Assembly: GCA_022827225.1 (NCBI GenBank)
Contig: JAJDTJ010000044.1
Location: 124,001-188,000, forward strand
Source of the DNA: Candidatus Poribacteria bacterium
Lineage (GTDB): Bacteria > Poribacteria > WGA-4E > WGA-3G
Direction of reading: 5' to 3'
Length of the DNA stretch: 64,000 nt
In this document: piece by piece, positions 23,523-31,963 of the stretch
How the letters are laid out: each line of letters starts with the position of its first letter
Numbering within the stretch: the first letter of the stretch is position 1
Notes under the pieces: generated by a model
What the model was told of the DNA's origin: nothing
Databases searched by the model: none
Seen by the model: the letters and a program-made list of their open reading frames with translations, nothing else
Position numbers and translations under genes: made by a program

Positions 23523-25241
23523 TCAATACAACACATGCACCCGGTTCTTTCCGCGCACGGTCTCATCTGGCAACACTATCGGCACTTCAACGACAACAAT
23601 GAACGCACCATCCGCACTAATCGCAAGTGTGTCATAAGGCAGTTGTCCCTCTGTACGGTAGGTGTACAGATATTTCGATAAACCGCTGCCGCCTGCTGTC
23701 AAATCGAACACTGATACACCGTGAAGACTCTCGTTCGGATCTTGTGTACGCTTGGAAACAGATAACGCAGCATAACGATCCTTTCCATCAATTCGCAAGC
23801 CTTGTGGCATATTCTCAAGTTGCCACTGCCAAATTTTCCCGCCAGTCCAAGAATAGGCGAACAAGGTCATCCCGTTTGGATGTGCTGCCGAAGGGCGCTG
23901 TGCCCCTTTTCGGAGATGATATGGGATGTAGGTGTCTCCAGTGACAAAGAGCGCGGCTGCGTCCGTTGCGCCGATCGTGCCAGAAGTCGCGACAATCGGA
24001 ATACCACTCACCTCCAGAGGCGTTGTCAAGTTTTCCTGCCATATCGGTTCTGGCGCATTGACATCAAAGATGAACGCACGTCCGTCGTCTGTTGTTACAT
24101 TGATGAATTTGCCATCCGGGGAGATGCTCACACCGCGCCAAAACGTGACCTGTGGAAAATACTCGCGCAGCGGTTCAATATCCGCGTGCCACTTTTCTAT
24201 TCCGTCTGCTGTGTTAAGAACAACAAGTTTTCCATTACCAGCACCGTTTTCATCGGTCAGACTCCCTTGTAAGTTATGTCCACTGTCTGTTATAAGTCCA
24301 AGAGTCTTCCCATCGGCACTTACGTCAAACCAGCGTATTATCTCTGAAGTCGCGCCGTCGCGGGGCCACTTCCAAATAACATCCCCCGTTTCGCCGTCAA
24401 ACCTATAGAGTTGGGACATCTTACGCGGTGTATCGTTTTCTGTCCATGAGTGCACGCTTGCGACCAAAAGATCTCCGTTACCCAGCGTTCGCATACACAC
24501 TGGACCGGGGTAACTAACCCACGCGTAGACACTGTCCAGATCGCTCGGCGTGGAGGTCTCGATGTCATCAGCGGTGCGATATTTCCAGCGAAGTGTCGAT
24601 TCAGCGGCTGCAAAATTATAGCAGTAGATGAATCCATCTGCTGCCTGCTCGCCGATATAGAGTACGGAATTATCTGGACTGAATGCCATCCCTCTGACAT
24701 AGCCTTCCGAGATTCGAGTTTTCCAAAGCGTTTTGCCTGAGAGTGCTTGCAGAACTGCCAGGTGCCCACTATCCGTCGCAACCGCTAATTTATGTGTATA
24801 AGGTGCTTTTCCATGTCCTAAGGCAATCGCAGTCGGTTTCGCAGGTTGACGAAGGTTTTCCATCAGCGATAAAAGACCGTCTAATTCAACAATGCTGATA
24901 GGGTACGGTGTTGGCTTAAGTGGAGAAGTCGTTGTTACCTTAATATCACTTGAGCGAAAATAAAATTGATACTCTTCGTTGGGTTGCCATGGAAATTGGA
25001 GTAGTATCCGCTTGGAATTGAACTGTGTATTGAACTGTGTAACGGTTGGGGGTTCAGCTAATTTGTGTGCTACACCGTTAGACACGGTTGAGACGCTGAT
25101 ACTGCCTACGACATCGTCTTCGTTTTCGACTTCAAACATGACACCGGTCCGAATCCAAGTGACACTCATATCGGCTGGCACATGCCTAATGGGTAGGACA
25201 ATAAACAGGCAGAGTAGGCTAAAAAATAGAATTCGATTCAT
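23523..25241 (-). CDS. Secreted WD40/PQQ-like beta-propeller, third gene of B12-riboswitch operon
   Basis: 572 residues. Signal peptide MNRILFFSLLCLFIVLPIRH. A beta-sandwich N-terminal part (about 25-130) is followed by propeller blades with PQQ/WD-like motifs: SGKTLWKTRI, MAFSPDNSVLYIGEQ, GETGDVIWKWP, ISPDGKFINVTTDDGRAFIF, GGKIWQWQLENM. No catalytic residues for quinoprotein dehydrogenases are recognised. Position 85 bases after the membrane lipoprotein gene and no promoter in between suggest it belongs to the riboswitch operon. It may bind ligand at the cell surface. Confidence 0.75.
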   Translation of the reverse strand: MNRILFFSLLCLFIVLPIRHVPADMSVTWIRTGVMFEVENEDDVVGSISVSTVSNGVAHKLAEPPTVTQFNTQFNSKRILLQFPWQPNEEYQFYFRSSDIKVTTTSPLKPTPYPISIVELDGLLSLMENLRQPAKPTAIALGHGKAPYTHKLAVATDSGHLAVLQALSGKTLWKTRISEGYVRGMAFSPDNSVLYIGEQAADGFIYCYNFAAAESTLRWKYRTADDIETSTPSDLDSVYAWVSYPGPVCMRTLGNGDLLVASVHSWTENDTPRKMSQLYRFDGETGDVIWKWPRDGATSEIIRWFDVSADGKTLGLITDSGHNLQGSLTDENGAGNGKLVVLNTADGIEKWHADIEPLREYFPQVTFWRGVSISPDGKFINVTTDDGRAFIFDVNAPEPIWQENLTTPLEVSGIPIVATSGTIGATDAAALFVTGDTYIPYHLRKGAQRPSAAHPNGMTLFAYSWTGGKIWQWQLENMPQGLRIDGKDRYAALSVSKRTQDPNESLHGVSVFDLTAGGSGLSKYLYTYRTEGQLPYDTLAISADGAFIVVVEVPIVLPDETVRGKNRVHVLY

Positions 25242-25326
25242 TGTTGTGTTCCTTATGTTGGCTGTATCGCAGAATTTTAAAGTTTTTTATGCGTAGAAAA
25301 TCGCACGCACCAAGCAGGATGATAGC

Positions 25327-27348
25327 TTAATCCGCCACGCGCCAGAGTCCACGTCCTAATCTTGCACCGAGAAGTACACCGATAAATGTATAGACGAACC
25401 CCTCTATTACGATTCGGAGGACAATATACCAATCGGCGTAGAAAAGTCGATAAAACAGCATAGAGAGTTGAAAATCGACATAGACAGCGATTGCGTCACA
25501 GAGTCCCAACACGACCGCCCACGCCAATATGCTCCGTCCGCGCACGAACAGAAACCCTGTTTCCAATAAAAGGACACTTGTCCCAGTATAGACGATCGCC
25601 ATCGGTGTAAAGAGTCCAAACGTAACACCGCTAAGAAGCAGCCGCACCGCCGAGACAAGCAAAATCACACCGCTTCCGTTGCTCTGCCACTTCGCATTCG
25701 CATATTCAAGCGTCGCAGCATCCGTGTTATATCTATCTTGGTCTGTGTTATATCTATCTTGGTGTTTTGTCCGCGCGCCTGTTGTCCTTTCAGGATTCCC
25801 GCTAATATAGATTAACAACGCCGTCAGCAAAGCATAGTAGAGGGTCTCATTTATCAAACCCGTTAGGAGTACAGAAATCGGACCGAGAACGGCACGGATT
25901 AAGTTGAGGAATAACGTTGATGGTACCATCACCCCAACGAAAATCGTTGTGCCGAATAACGCGATAACAATAATCTGTTTGGTTGTGAACCGCGCAAAAA
26001 TTCGCTTGTGAAACCGCAAAACAACCGCAAAACCGATACTACTGCAAATGATCGCAAATAGACTGACAAGCAATGCTTGCTGATTCGGAACAATTAGGTG
26101 TAACGGTCGTTTTTCACGAAGGACGGTTGCATCGCTGCCCCAGACCTTCACCGTAATGTCACGTTGATACGCACCAGGGATCGCCTGTTCCGGATTACCT
26201 TGTCTGATATACATCGGATGAAAATAGATAGGGAGTGGAACTTCTGTAACGACACCCGCTGGCAGACTCGCAAACGCTACACTCCGATTTATGCCGCCGT
26301 TCGCTGTCTCTGGCGGCGCGAGAAACGGAATCGTCTCGCCACTATCTATATCTATATTGCCCGACGATACGACCACATGAATTGTCGCTTCACCTTCATT
26401 GCGGAGACGCACTGCCTGGTAGGCTATCGGTTCAAAGGCGTTGGTCTGTGATGTCCCGAACCACCTAAAAAGCGGACGTGCGTAGTAGAGCGTATCCGCT
26501 CGCTGTCTCGGATCCGCCGTGCCTGTAGCATCCGTAGGCATCACGACTGATTCTATAGAGAGGTGTTCAGCGATCTCTGGAATCGTTGCCACCTGCAGTG
26601 CCACTGTCGCCTGCTGCTCCCATACCTGACCATCACCTGCCGTAAAACGGACAGTACCGGAAATTTCTTGTTCATCCGTCTCGTTCACCTCGGATGTTTT
26701 CAAAACCAATTCCCGGTACCAGACTTCCGATGCCACCTTAAATCTGCCAGTGGTAGAGAGACACGTCTCGGTACCGATCGTCTCACTTTTCCAATCTTCT
26801 AATAACCGAACAACCGTCAGTGTTGTTGGCAGACAGAGTTGAAGGTCAAAAGTCGCTGGCACATTCCCGTTTCTAACGAGGACTGTAGCTGTCATTTCAC
26901 TCTCTTGCAAAACGAGTGCCTTCTGATTGTCCGCTAACGTCCCGCCTCTATCTGGCTCCGTTGCGGCACCGTAAGGAATAGCGATCTCTAAGCTGCCTTG
27001 TGTGTAAGCACGCGGTGCAGTTACGGTTTGACTATCAATGTCTCCCGTCAATAAAGTCGCTTCAAACCTGTAGACTTCTCCTTCGCGCCATTCAAAATAG
27101 AGCGACTCTATCTGTCGCGGCGGTGTCGGAAAGTTGAGTTGCGCGACCCTCACACCGTCTGCATTAAAGGCACTCAGACGCTGGACCGGTGACGCTTCAC
27201 CGAACTGCACCTTCGCACCCAACGAAAAGAACGTCACCTCCCATGATAACGGCTCTTCTTGCGGCGTTGACGCACAACTGACAAGGAAAACAAGCAGTCC
27301 GAAGCACCAGAAAGATTTCTTTATTGCGGATTGATCCAAAGCGACCAT
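25327..27348 (-). CDS. Lipoprotein with large exported domain and six-helix membrane domain
   Basis: 673 residues. An N-terminal lipoprotein signal (CFGLLVFLVSC, lipobox Cys 25) is followed by about 400 residues of beta-rich exported domain. One helix (ALLVSLFAIICSSIGFAVVL) leads into about six more, including IIVIALFGTTIFVGVMV, LLTGLINETLYYALLTALLI, VRLLLSGVTFGLFTPMAIVY and a final IGVLLGARLGRGL. Six compact helices with this ending recall ECF-transporter S components (ThiT/YkoE/CbrT type); that is my inference. A 21-base tandem duplication (25724-25765) encodes QDRYNTD twice in a loop. Under the upstream cobalamin riboswitch, B12 uptake is a natural hypothesis. Confidence 0.6.
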   Translation of the reverse strand: MVALDQSAIKKSFWCFGLLVFLVSCASTPQEEPLSWEVTFFSLGAKVQFGEASPVQRLSAFNADGVRVAQLNFPTPPRQIESLYFEWREGEVYRFEATLLTGDIDSQTVTAPRAYTQGSLEIAIPYGAATEPDRGGTLADNQKALVLQESEMTATVLVRNGNVPATFDLQLCLPTTLTVVRLLEDWKSETIGTETCLSTTGRFKVASEVWYRELVLKTSEVNETDEQEISGTVRFTAGDGQVWEQQATVALQVATIPEIAEHLSIESVVMPTDATGTADPRQRADTLYYARPLFRWFGTSQTNAFEPIAYQAVRLRNEGEATIHVVVSSGNIDIDSGETIPFLAPPETANGGINRSVAFASLPAGVVTEVPLPIYFHPMYIRQGNPEQAIPGAYQRDITVKVWGSDATVLREKRPLHLIVPNQQALLVSLFAIICSSIGFAVVLRFHKRIFARFTTKQIIVIALFGTTIFVGVMVPSTLFLNLIRAVLGPISVLLTGLINETLYYALLTALLIYISGNPERTTGARTKHQDRYNTDQDRYNTDAATLEYANAKWQSNGSGVILLVSAVRLLLSGVTFGLFTPMAIVYTGTSVLLLETGFLFVRGRSILAWAVVLGLCDAIAVYVDFQLSMLFYRLFYADWYIVLRIVIEGFVYTFIGVLLGARLGRGLWRVAD

Positions 27349-27360
27349 TATTTTTTCTCG

Positions 27361-27432
27361 CTGTAGGAGCGAGCTGGGCTCGCGACCTCTTGCTGTAGGA
27401 GCAAGTGTTTTTGCTGGGGGTTTTTGCTTGGG
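27361..27432. repeat. TGTAGGAGC palindromic repeats inside operon spacer
   Basis: TGTAGGAGCGAGCTGGGCTC (27362-27381) continues GCGACC; a second TGTAGGAGCAAG copy begins at 27394. The same element lies inverted at 38603-38629. The 174-base spacer (27349-27522) contains nothing else evident. Confidence 0.65.
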
Positions 27433-27522
27433 CGTTTCTGCGGATTTCTTGTCGCTCGCGATCCTTAATGACTACCGAAATATTTATTTACGCTTCATAA
27501 AACCACGTCAATAATCCGTCCG

Positions 27523-28848
27523 TTAGAGCGCCCGACTGATCAGCACCAGATCAAGGATATTCACGACTTCATCACCGTTGACATCAGCAACGATGCCAGC
27601 ACCCTGATCACCCAAGAACCGAGCAGCGATGACCAGATCCGAAATATTGACAACCCCATCGTTGTTTATATCCTCGCGGCGCGAGATAACTTGTGCAAAC
27701 GCAAGGATAGAAGCAGCAGGACCCGCGCGATACGTTTTCAGAAGAGACGCATCCATAACATCCATGACGCGAACATAATCCTGTCCGCCCCCTCCCCAGT
27801 CCGGTTGGGTGATATAGAGATTTCCGTCTGGGGCAAAGGTCAAGCCACCACTGACAGCGGCATCCGCATCGTTGCTGAAGTTCGCAATCGTGTCATCTTC
27901 GTCACGTATCCAGCCTTGTGCTGCGACATCGTAGATGAGCAACCCCGGATTCTGCCAACTGCCTTGCATGAACAGCTGCTTTTCGGAATTAAGAGCGGCG
28001 GATCCAGGTGTGAAACCGAGCTTAACCGTTTCCACAACTTCATCGGTAGTCGCGTCAATCAGGACAAGATGTCCGAGGACATCGTTGTAATTGCCTACCG
28101 TCTTGACAATAACAGTCGATTCGCCATCGTTGAGGATTTCACTCGCGTTTGTTGGTACCGGAATAGATTTCAGCACGGCATCTGTCGCCGTATCAATCAC
28201 TGTAACGCTGCTCTGGTAATAGGTGGTTCTCCCCGCTTCCGGGTCCCATTCCCATGCCGGATTCGAGACGTAGGCTTTGCCATTAAGAAGCGTAATGCCC
28301 GTCGGTTTGTTGAAGAAACCGGTGATCAGCTTCGTCACATTACGATTCGGAATGTCAACGACATGCACCTCATGTGCCGCTGCACAGGTAACGTACAACT
28401 TCTGATCGTTGATAAAAACGACCTGCTGAGGGGTCGCACCTTCTTGAATCGGAATTTCGCCAACGATCTCTCGGTCTTCTAAATTAACAATAAAAATGTT
28501 ATCGCCGTTACTTGGAGCACCCGTAACGGGTAAATTAAAAGTCGGAATATAAGCGAGATGTCCCCGGATAGAAAGACCGACTGCCCGCCTCCGTTGAAGC
28601 ACTTGGTTGCTAAAATGGAGTATCTCGTTGTCTACAGCCCGATTTTCATTCGGCTCCATCAGATCAATGATTGAAAGCGATGCCGTAATACCTAAATCGG
28701 GGTGCGTCAAGGCATTTATGACAACAGCAAGGTCTTGAACCTCTGTTTGTCCGAAAGCAGGACCGATGGTGAGTATGAAAAGGAGTACGCCTATAAGTAG
28801 GAACGAATAGCACGAGAAATGCCGCTGAGTGGAAAAAAATTTGTTCAT
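27523..28848 (-). CDS. Secreted YncE/BtuG-like beta-propeller with dockerin, first gene of B12-riboswitch operon
   Basis: 441 residues. A signal peptide (about 12-36, SCYSFLLIGVLLFILTIGPA) precedes a seven-blade YVTN/YncE-type propeller: repeats such as NIFIVNLEDREIVGEIPI, ATPQQVVFINDQKLYVTCAA, KPTGITLLNGKAYVSN, SVTVIDTATDAVLKSIPVP. The last 52 residues are a type I dockerin with two calcium loops (DINNDGVVNISDLV, DVNGDEVVNILDLV). ATG 28848 follows GGAGG and lies after the leader terminator; an upstream in-frame start would put the terminator inside the gene. BtuG, the B12-binding surface protein of Bacteroidetes, has the same fold, and the riboswitch supports a B12-binding role. Confidence 0.8.
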   Translation of the reverse strand: MNKFFSTQRHFSCYSFLLIGVLLFILTIGPAFGQTEVQDLAVVINALTHPDLGITASLSIIDLMEPNENRAVDNEILHFSNQVLQRRRAVGLSIRGHLAYIPTFNLPVTGAPSNGDNIFIVNLEDREIVGEIPIQEGATPQQVVFINDQKLYVTCAAAHEVHVVDIPNRNVTKLITGFFNKPTGITLLNGKAYVSNPAWEWDPEAGRTTYYQSSVTVIDTATDAVLKSIPVPTNASEILNDGESTVIVKTVGNYNDVLGHLVLIDATTDEVVETVKLGFTPGSAALNSEKQLFMQGSWQNPGLLIYDVAAQGWIRDEDDTIANFSNDADAAVSGGLTFAPDGNLYITQPDWGGGGQDYVRVMDVMDASLLKTYRAGPAASILAFAQVISRREDINNDGVVNISDLVIAARFLGDQGAGIVADVNGDEVVNILDLVLISRAL

Positions 28849-28860
28849 TATACCTCCGTA

Positions 28861-28900
28861 ATGAAACAAGAAACCCCTGCTTTCATCGGAAAGACAGGGG
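28861..28900 (-). terminator. Riboswitch expression-platform terminator
   Basis: On the minus strand CCCCTG-t-CTTTC, loop cgat, GAAAG-CAGGGG (28874-28900), followed by TTTCTTGTTT. It lies between the cobalamin aptamer and the first start codon, so B12 binding probably promotes termination. Confidence 0.85.
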
Positions 28901-29044
28901 ATGCGGCGACACTCCATATAATGTTGATCCTGCAACTGCGTTCAAAGACGCCATACCGTCAATCGATACTTTTACACTTGTTCTAACAGGATACTGCTGT
29001 GCGCTGTTCCACCGCTTTCCCGCGAAAGCAGATGCGTGAAACAC

Positions 29045-29209
29045 GACTCAGGCAGGTCTCCTGACTTCCGATCTTACGTCCGCTGCACCTTCCCATCGTT
29101 AAATTGACAGTGGTTTTTTCAGCGGCTATTTACGATCGTTCACAGTGGCGGGGCCGTGGCGGATTCTCACCGCGCTTCCCTATTCTCCGGCTCTCTCCGG
29201 CACCTGAAC
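29045..29209 (-). ncRNA. Cobalamin riboswitch
   Basis: Read on the minus strand, the conserved core elements occur in order: P1 arm TTCAGG, GGTGCCGGAGAGAGCCGGAG, AGGGAAGCGCGGTGAGAATC, the B12-box part GCCCCGCCACTGTGAA, a variable arm, then GGAAGTCAGGAGACCTGCC and CTGAG closing P1. This matches the adenosylcobalamin class (RF00174 family). About 200 bases and a terminator separate it from the propeller gene it controls. Confidence 0.96.
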
Positions 29210-29237
29210 CGTTGATTTATTCAATTGTAATGCATAT

Positions 29238-29266
29238 ATTATATCACACAACAACATTTTTTGCAA
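29238..29266 (-). promoter_or_regulatory. Sigma-70 promoter of the riboswitch operon
   Basis: Minus strand TTGCAA (29261-29266), 17 bases, TATAAT (29238-29243). Predicted start near 29231, about 22 bases before the aptamer. Confidence 0.75.
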
Positions 29267-29405
29267 ATTTTTCGCAGATTCGTGAAGGTGAAATGTTCGA
29301 GAAGTCCTAACAAAAATAGGGATCATCAATCAGAATTGGTATAGCACATTTTGGATTTTTATCCTTGCCTGACATTTATCAAAAGTTGTGTTATCTCAAT
29401 GTTTA

Positions 29406-29747
29406 TCAAGGTTCTTTAGGTATAAGTTCATGAAAATGCGTTATGAAGTCGGTGAGTATCTGCCTTTCTCCCGTGAGTTGAAGTTGTATTTGATGAAATG
29501 TGCGGCGTTCTGCGATGCTAACTTGGAGCAATATCAGGTAGCTCATAACTTTTATACCAAGACTGACATACGCCCCTTCTCTGCTTTCGAGACTCATAGA
29601 GGAAACGCGCAAACTTGATTTCAAATACCGCCAAAACTGTTCAATACCGTGGTGTTGGGACCAAATCCTGATGCCCTCACACGCGCGTAGCGGTTTGCCG
29701 AAGACTAAGAGGGTTCGTATCTTACCGCGATCTTTAAAGAAGATCAC
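29406..29747 (-). pseudogene. C-terminal fragment of an IS4-like transposase
   Basis: About 113 residues of a DDE transposase end. HHGIEQFWRYLK carries the E(6)K part of the IS4 Y-R-E-K signature, and MSYLILLQVSI and RTFHQIQLQLTGERQ are typical C-terminal helices. The catalytic Asp residues and N-terminus are missing; no intact upstream part or terminal inverted repeats are seen. It ends 140 bases from the riboswitch promoter. Confidence 0.65.
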
Positions 29748-29856
29748 GACGCAGTTGCCAAAAGTTCGACTTTCTGCTTTTCGGCGACAGACGGGTTTAT
29801 CACACCCCCGCAGGCATAGCAGTAAAGTAAAAAACTGACCCCTTAGCAGATGACTT

Positions 29857-29946
29857 GATGTTACAGAGTGCCAATCCGCGAAATCCGTGATTCAGACAAC
29901 AAACTCTGAAAACACAAACCCATCCTTCTTTTCAACACGCAGCCCT
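29857..29946. repeat. Direct repeat, left copy flanking FRG/TPR pair
   Basis: Shares with 31605-31735 the blocks GATGTTACAGAGTG, ATCCGCGAAATC, GATTCAGACA, CTGAAAACACAAACCC and AACAC(G/A)CAGCCC in order. In both cases a sigma-70 promoter follows within 40 bases. Confidence 0.75.
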
Positions 29947-29962
29947 CGTATCAACTTTTACC

Positions 29963-29991
29963 TTGAAAATGAAACGCACCTCTGGTATACT
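29963..29991 (+). promoter_or_regulatory. Sigma-70 promoter of the FRG/TPR pair
   Basis: TTGAAA (29963-29968), 17 bases, TATACT (29986-29991), 45 bases before the ATG at 30037. Confidence 0.65.
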
Positions 29992-30036
29992 CATAATACG
30001 ACATAACCCTAAAGTAATTGCGATTGTGGGAAAAGA

Positions 30037-30762
30037 ATGAATGGAACAAACCCTTCAGAGTCCGCAAAAAATTTAAGTGACGTATTCCAAAAACTCCAAG
30101 AGATAGCGGCACAATCAGCCGATGGCAACTTCATCTACCGCGGCGAACCTAAATACTATGAGAAAGTATCCTCAAGTCTTTGGCGTGAATGTCGAAAAGA
30201 ACTCAAGTCAGAGGATTTTGATATAGAAACCATTCAAAACGAAATGTTGGAGAGGTCTAAAGATTATACCCATGAAAAAGACGAATTTGAAATTTTAACC
30301 GAACTCCAACACTTCGGAGGTTACACCAATCTTATAGACTTTACGACTGATAGCCACATCGCCCTTTTCTTTGCATGCGACGGTCACCGTGGAGAACCGG
30401 GCAGGATCATCTTATTAGAAAGAACCCAAGAAATTAAAGATTCCATCAAACCACCTCGGAATCCTCAAAATCGTATCACAGCGCAAAAAAGTATATTCGT
30501 TCGGCCGCCGAAGGGCTTTATCGAACCAGAACAGTTCGCAGAAGTCAACATCCCCGAATCGCTCAAGGGATCGATGTTAGATCATTTACAAAAACAGCAC
30601 GGTATCTCAACGCAAACAGTCTACAACGATCTTCATGGGTTTATTAGAAACAAGGACACCCACCTAAAGGAAGGCATAGACGTTTACAATAACGAAAGGC
30701 AGCCGAAGAAAGACGTATTTCAGATTGGACCATCTCAAACCAGTAAGGAAAAGGAGACATAA
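30037..30762 (+). CDS. FRG-domain protein
   Basis: 241 residues. FRG domain motifs: FIYRGEPKYYEKVSSSLWRE (about 32-51), where the name-giving F-R-G appears as YRG, and the paired ELQHFGGYTNLIDFTTDSHI followed by ALFFAC. FRG domains are frequent in phage-defence and toxin-like genes; their activity is not firmly known. It is three bases upstream of a TPR gene, and such FRG-TPR pairs look like a functional unit. The C-terminal third is charged and unassigned. Confidence 0.8.
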   Translation: MNGTNPSESAKNLSDVFQKLQEIAAQSADGNFIYRGEPKYYEKVSSSLWRECRKELKSEDFDIETIQNEMLERSKDYTHEKDEFEILTELQHFGGYTNLIDFTTDSHIALFFACDGHRGEPGRIILLERTQEIKDSIKPPRNPQNRITAQKSIFVRPPKGFIEPEQFAEVNIPESLKGSMLDHLQKQHGISTQTVYNDLHGFIRNKDTHLKEGIDVYNNERQPKKDVFQIGPSQTSKEKET

Positions 30763-30765
30763 AAC

Positions 30766-31563
30766 ATGCAGACACAAGCAGAACAAACCGCTTACGATTC
30801 CACCATTGAACGCTTTAGCAAAGCAATTGACCGGAGACCCACTTTTGCCGAAGGCTATAACTATCGGGGCATCGCTTACGGGAATAAAGGTGAGATTGAT
30901 CGCGCCATAGAAGATTTTAACACCGCAATTAGACGCAAGGAAAATTATGCCGAGGCATACAGCAATCGCGGCGCAGCTTATCGGATCAAAGGTGATTATG
31001 ATCGCGCTTTTCAAGATTGCAACACAGCCATAAGACTTGACCCAAATTTGCCAGAAGCATATAACAATCGAGGAATAGTTTATAAACTCACAGGTGAGAT
31101 AAATCAAGCTCTTGAAAATTATAATAAAGCCATAGAACTTGACCCGAGTTTTGCTTATCCCTACTACAATCGTGGTATTATTTACCACGAAAGAGAAGCG
31201 TATGATCTTGCAATCGTAGATTATACCAAAGCAATAGAACTCAGACCGGACCTTGTCGATCCTTATAACAATCGCGGGAATGTTTACAGTAAAAAAGGCG
31301 AGTATGAACGTGCTGTCAAAGATTATGACGCAGCGATAGAACGCAACACTGATTTAGCAGAACCATACTACAATCGCGGTATGGTGTTTATACTTTTGCA
31401 AGAATGGGAAAAAGCCAAAGCAGATCTGACAATTGCCAGAGATAAACAGGAAAATATCATCATTGAACAGTTTCGCAGAGAATACGAAAACGTTGCCGAT
31501 TTTGAGCAGAAACATGAGACTAAACTACCGGAAGACATCGCCGCACTGCTAAATCCCTTGTAG
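30766..31563 (+). CDS. TPR-repeat protein
   Basis: 265 residues with about six consecutive 34-residue TPR units: FAEGYNYRGIAYGNKGEIDR, YAEAYSNRGAAYRIKGDYDR, LPEAYNNRGIVYKLTGEINQ and so on, each with an NRG turn. It ends with a charged helix (EQFRREYENVADFEQKHE). No signal peptide, so cytoplasmic. Probably a protein-interaction partner for the FRG protein (three-base spacing; GGAG seven bases upstream). Confidence 0.9.
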   Translation: MQTQAEQTAYDSTIERFSKAIDRRPTFAEGYNYRGIAYGNKGEIDRAIEDFNTAIRRKENYAEAYSNRGAAYRIKGDYDRAFQDCNTAIRLDPNLPEAYNNRGIVYKLTGEINQALENYNKAIELDPSFAYPYYNRGIIYHEREAYDLAIVDYTKAIELRPDLVDPYNNRGNVYSKKGEYERAVKDYDAAIERNTDLAEPYYNRGMVFILLQEWEKAKADLTIARDKQENIIIEQFRREYENVADFEQKHETKLPEDIAALLNPL

Positions 31564-31604
31564 ACACAGCAATAAAACAAAACTATCCTTTTATCGGATT
31601 ACAT

Positions 31605-31735
31605 GATGTTACAGAGTGTCGATCCGCGAAATCAGCGTAATCAGCGAAAATCCGAGATTCAGACAGTCAAGAAACTGCCATTTAAAAAATAAACCCTGAA
31701 CACACAAACCCGCCTCTCTTCTGAACACACAGCCC
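31605..31735. repeat. Direct repeat, right copy flanking FRG/TPR pair
   Basis: Longer version of the 29857-29946 element, with an extra segment containing AATCAGCGTAATCAGCG and a TTTAAAAAATAAA insertion. Together the copies bracket a 1.7 kb unit. The remainder of 31564-31963 is a promoter and AT-rich leader. Confidence 0.7.
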
Positions 31736-31759
31736 GATGCCGACGTTTAGCGTTTTTCA

Positions 31760-31788
31760 TTGACAATTGAAAAGTGGTATATTACAAT
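31760..31788 (+). promoter_or_regulatory. Sigma-70 promoter of the XRE-ImmA/MazF operon
   Basis: TTGACA (31760-31765), 17 bases, TACAAT (31783-31788), about 175 bases before the start at 31964. Confidence 0.65.
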
Positions 31789-31963
31789 GCGTATCAAATA
31801 GACTTAATGCATCTACGCTTTGTGCAGATTTTAGTGAAAACCATTTGCACTACTTAACATAAAATGATAAAATTAAAAACATGATAGAATTTTCTATAAA
31901 ATGCAAGACCGAATTCACCGCTTACCAAATTTTCTCAAAAATGGATGAGGGGGTGTCACAATC

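Noticed and set aside
28849..28935. Upstream start for the dockerin propeller
   Set aside because: It would place the riboswitch terminator in the coding region; ATG 28848 has a GGAGG and is followed by a signal peptide.
29104..29310. 68-codon plus-strand frame
   Set aside because: It is antisense to the cobalamin riboswitch.
30664..31188. 174-codon frame antisense to the TPR gene
   Set aside because: Shadow of the regular TPR repeat codons; no start signal.
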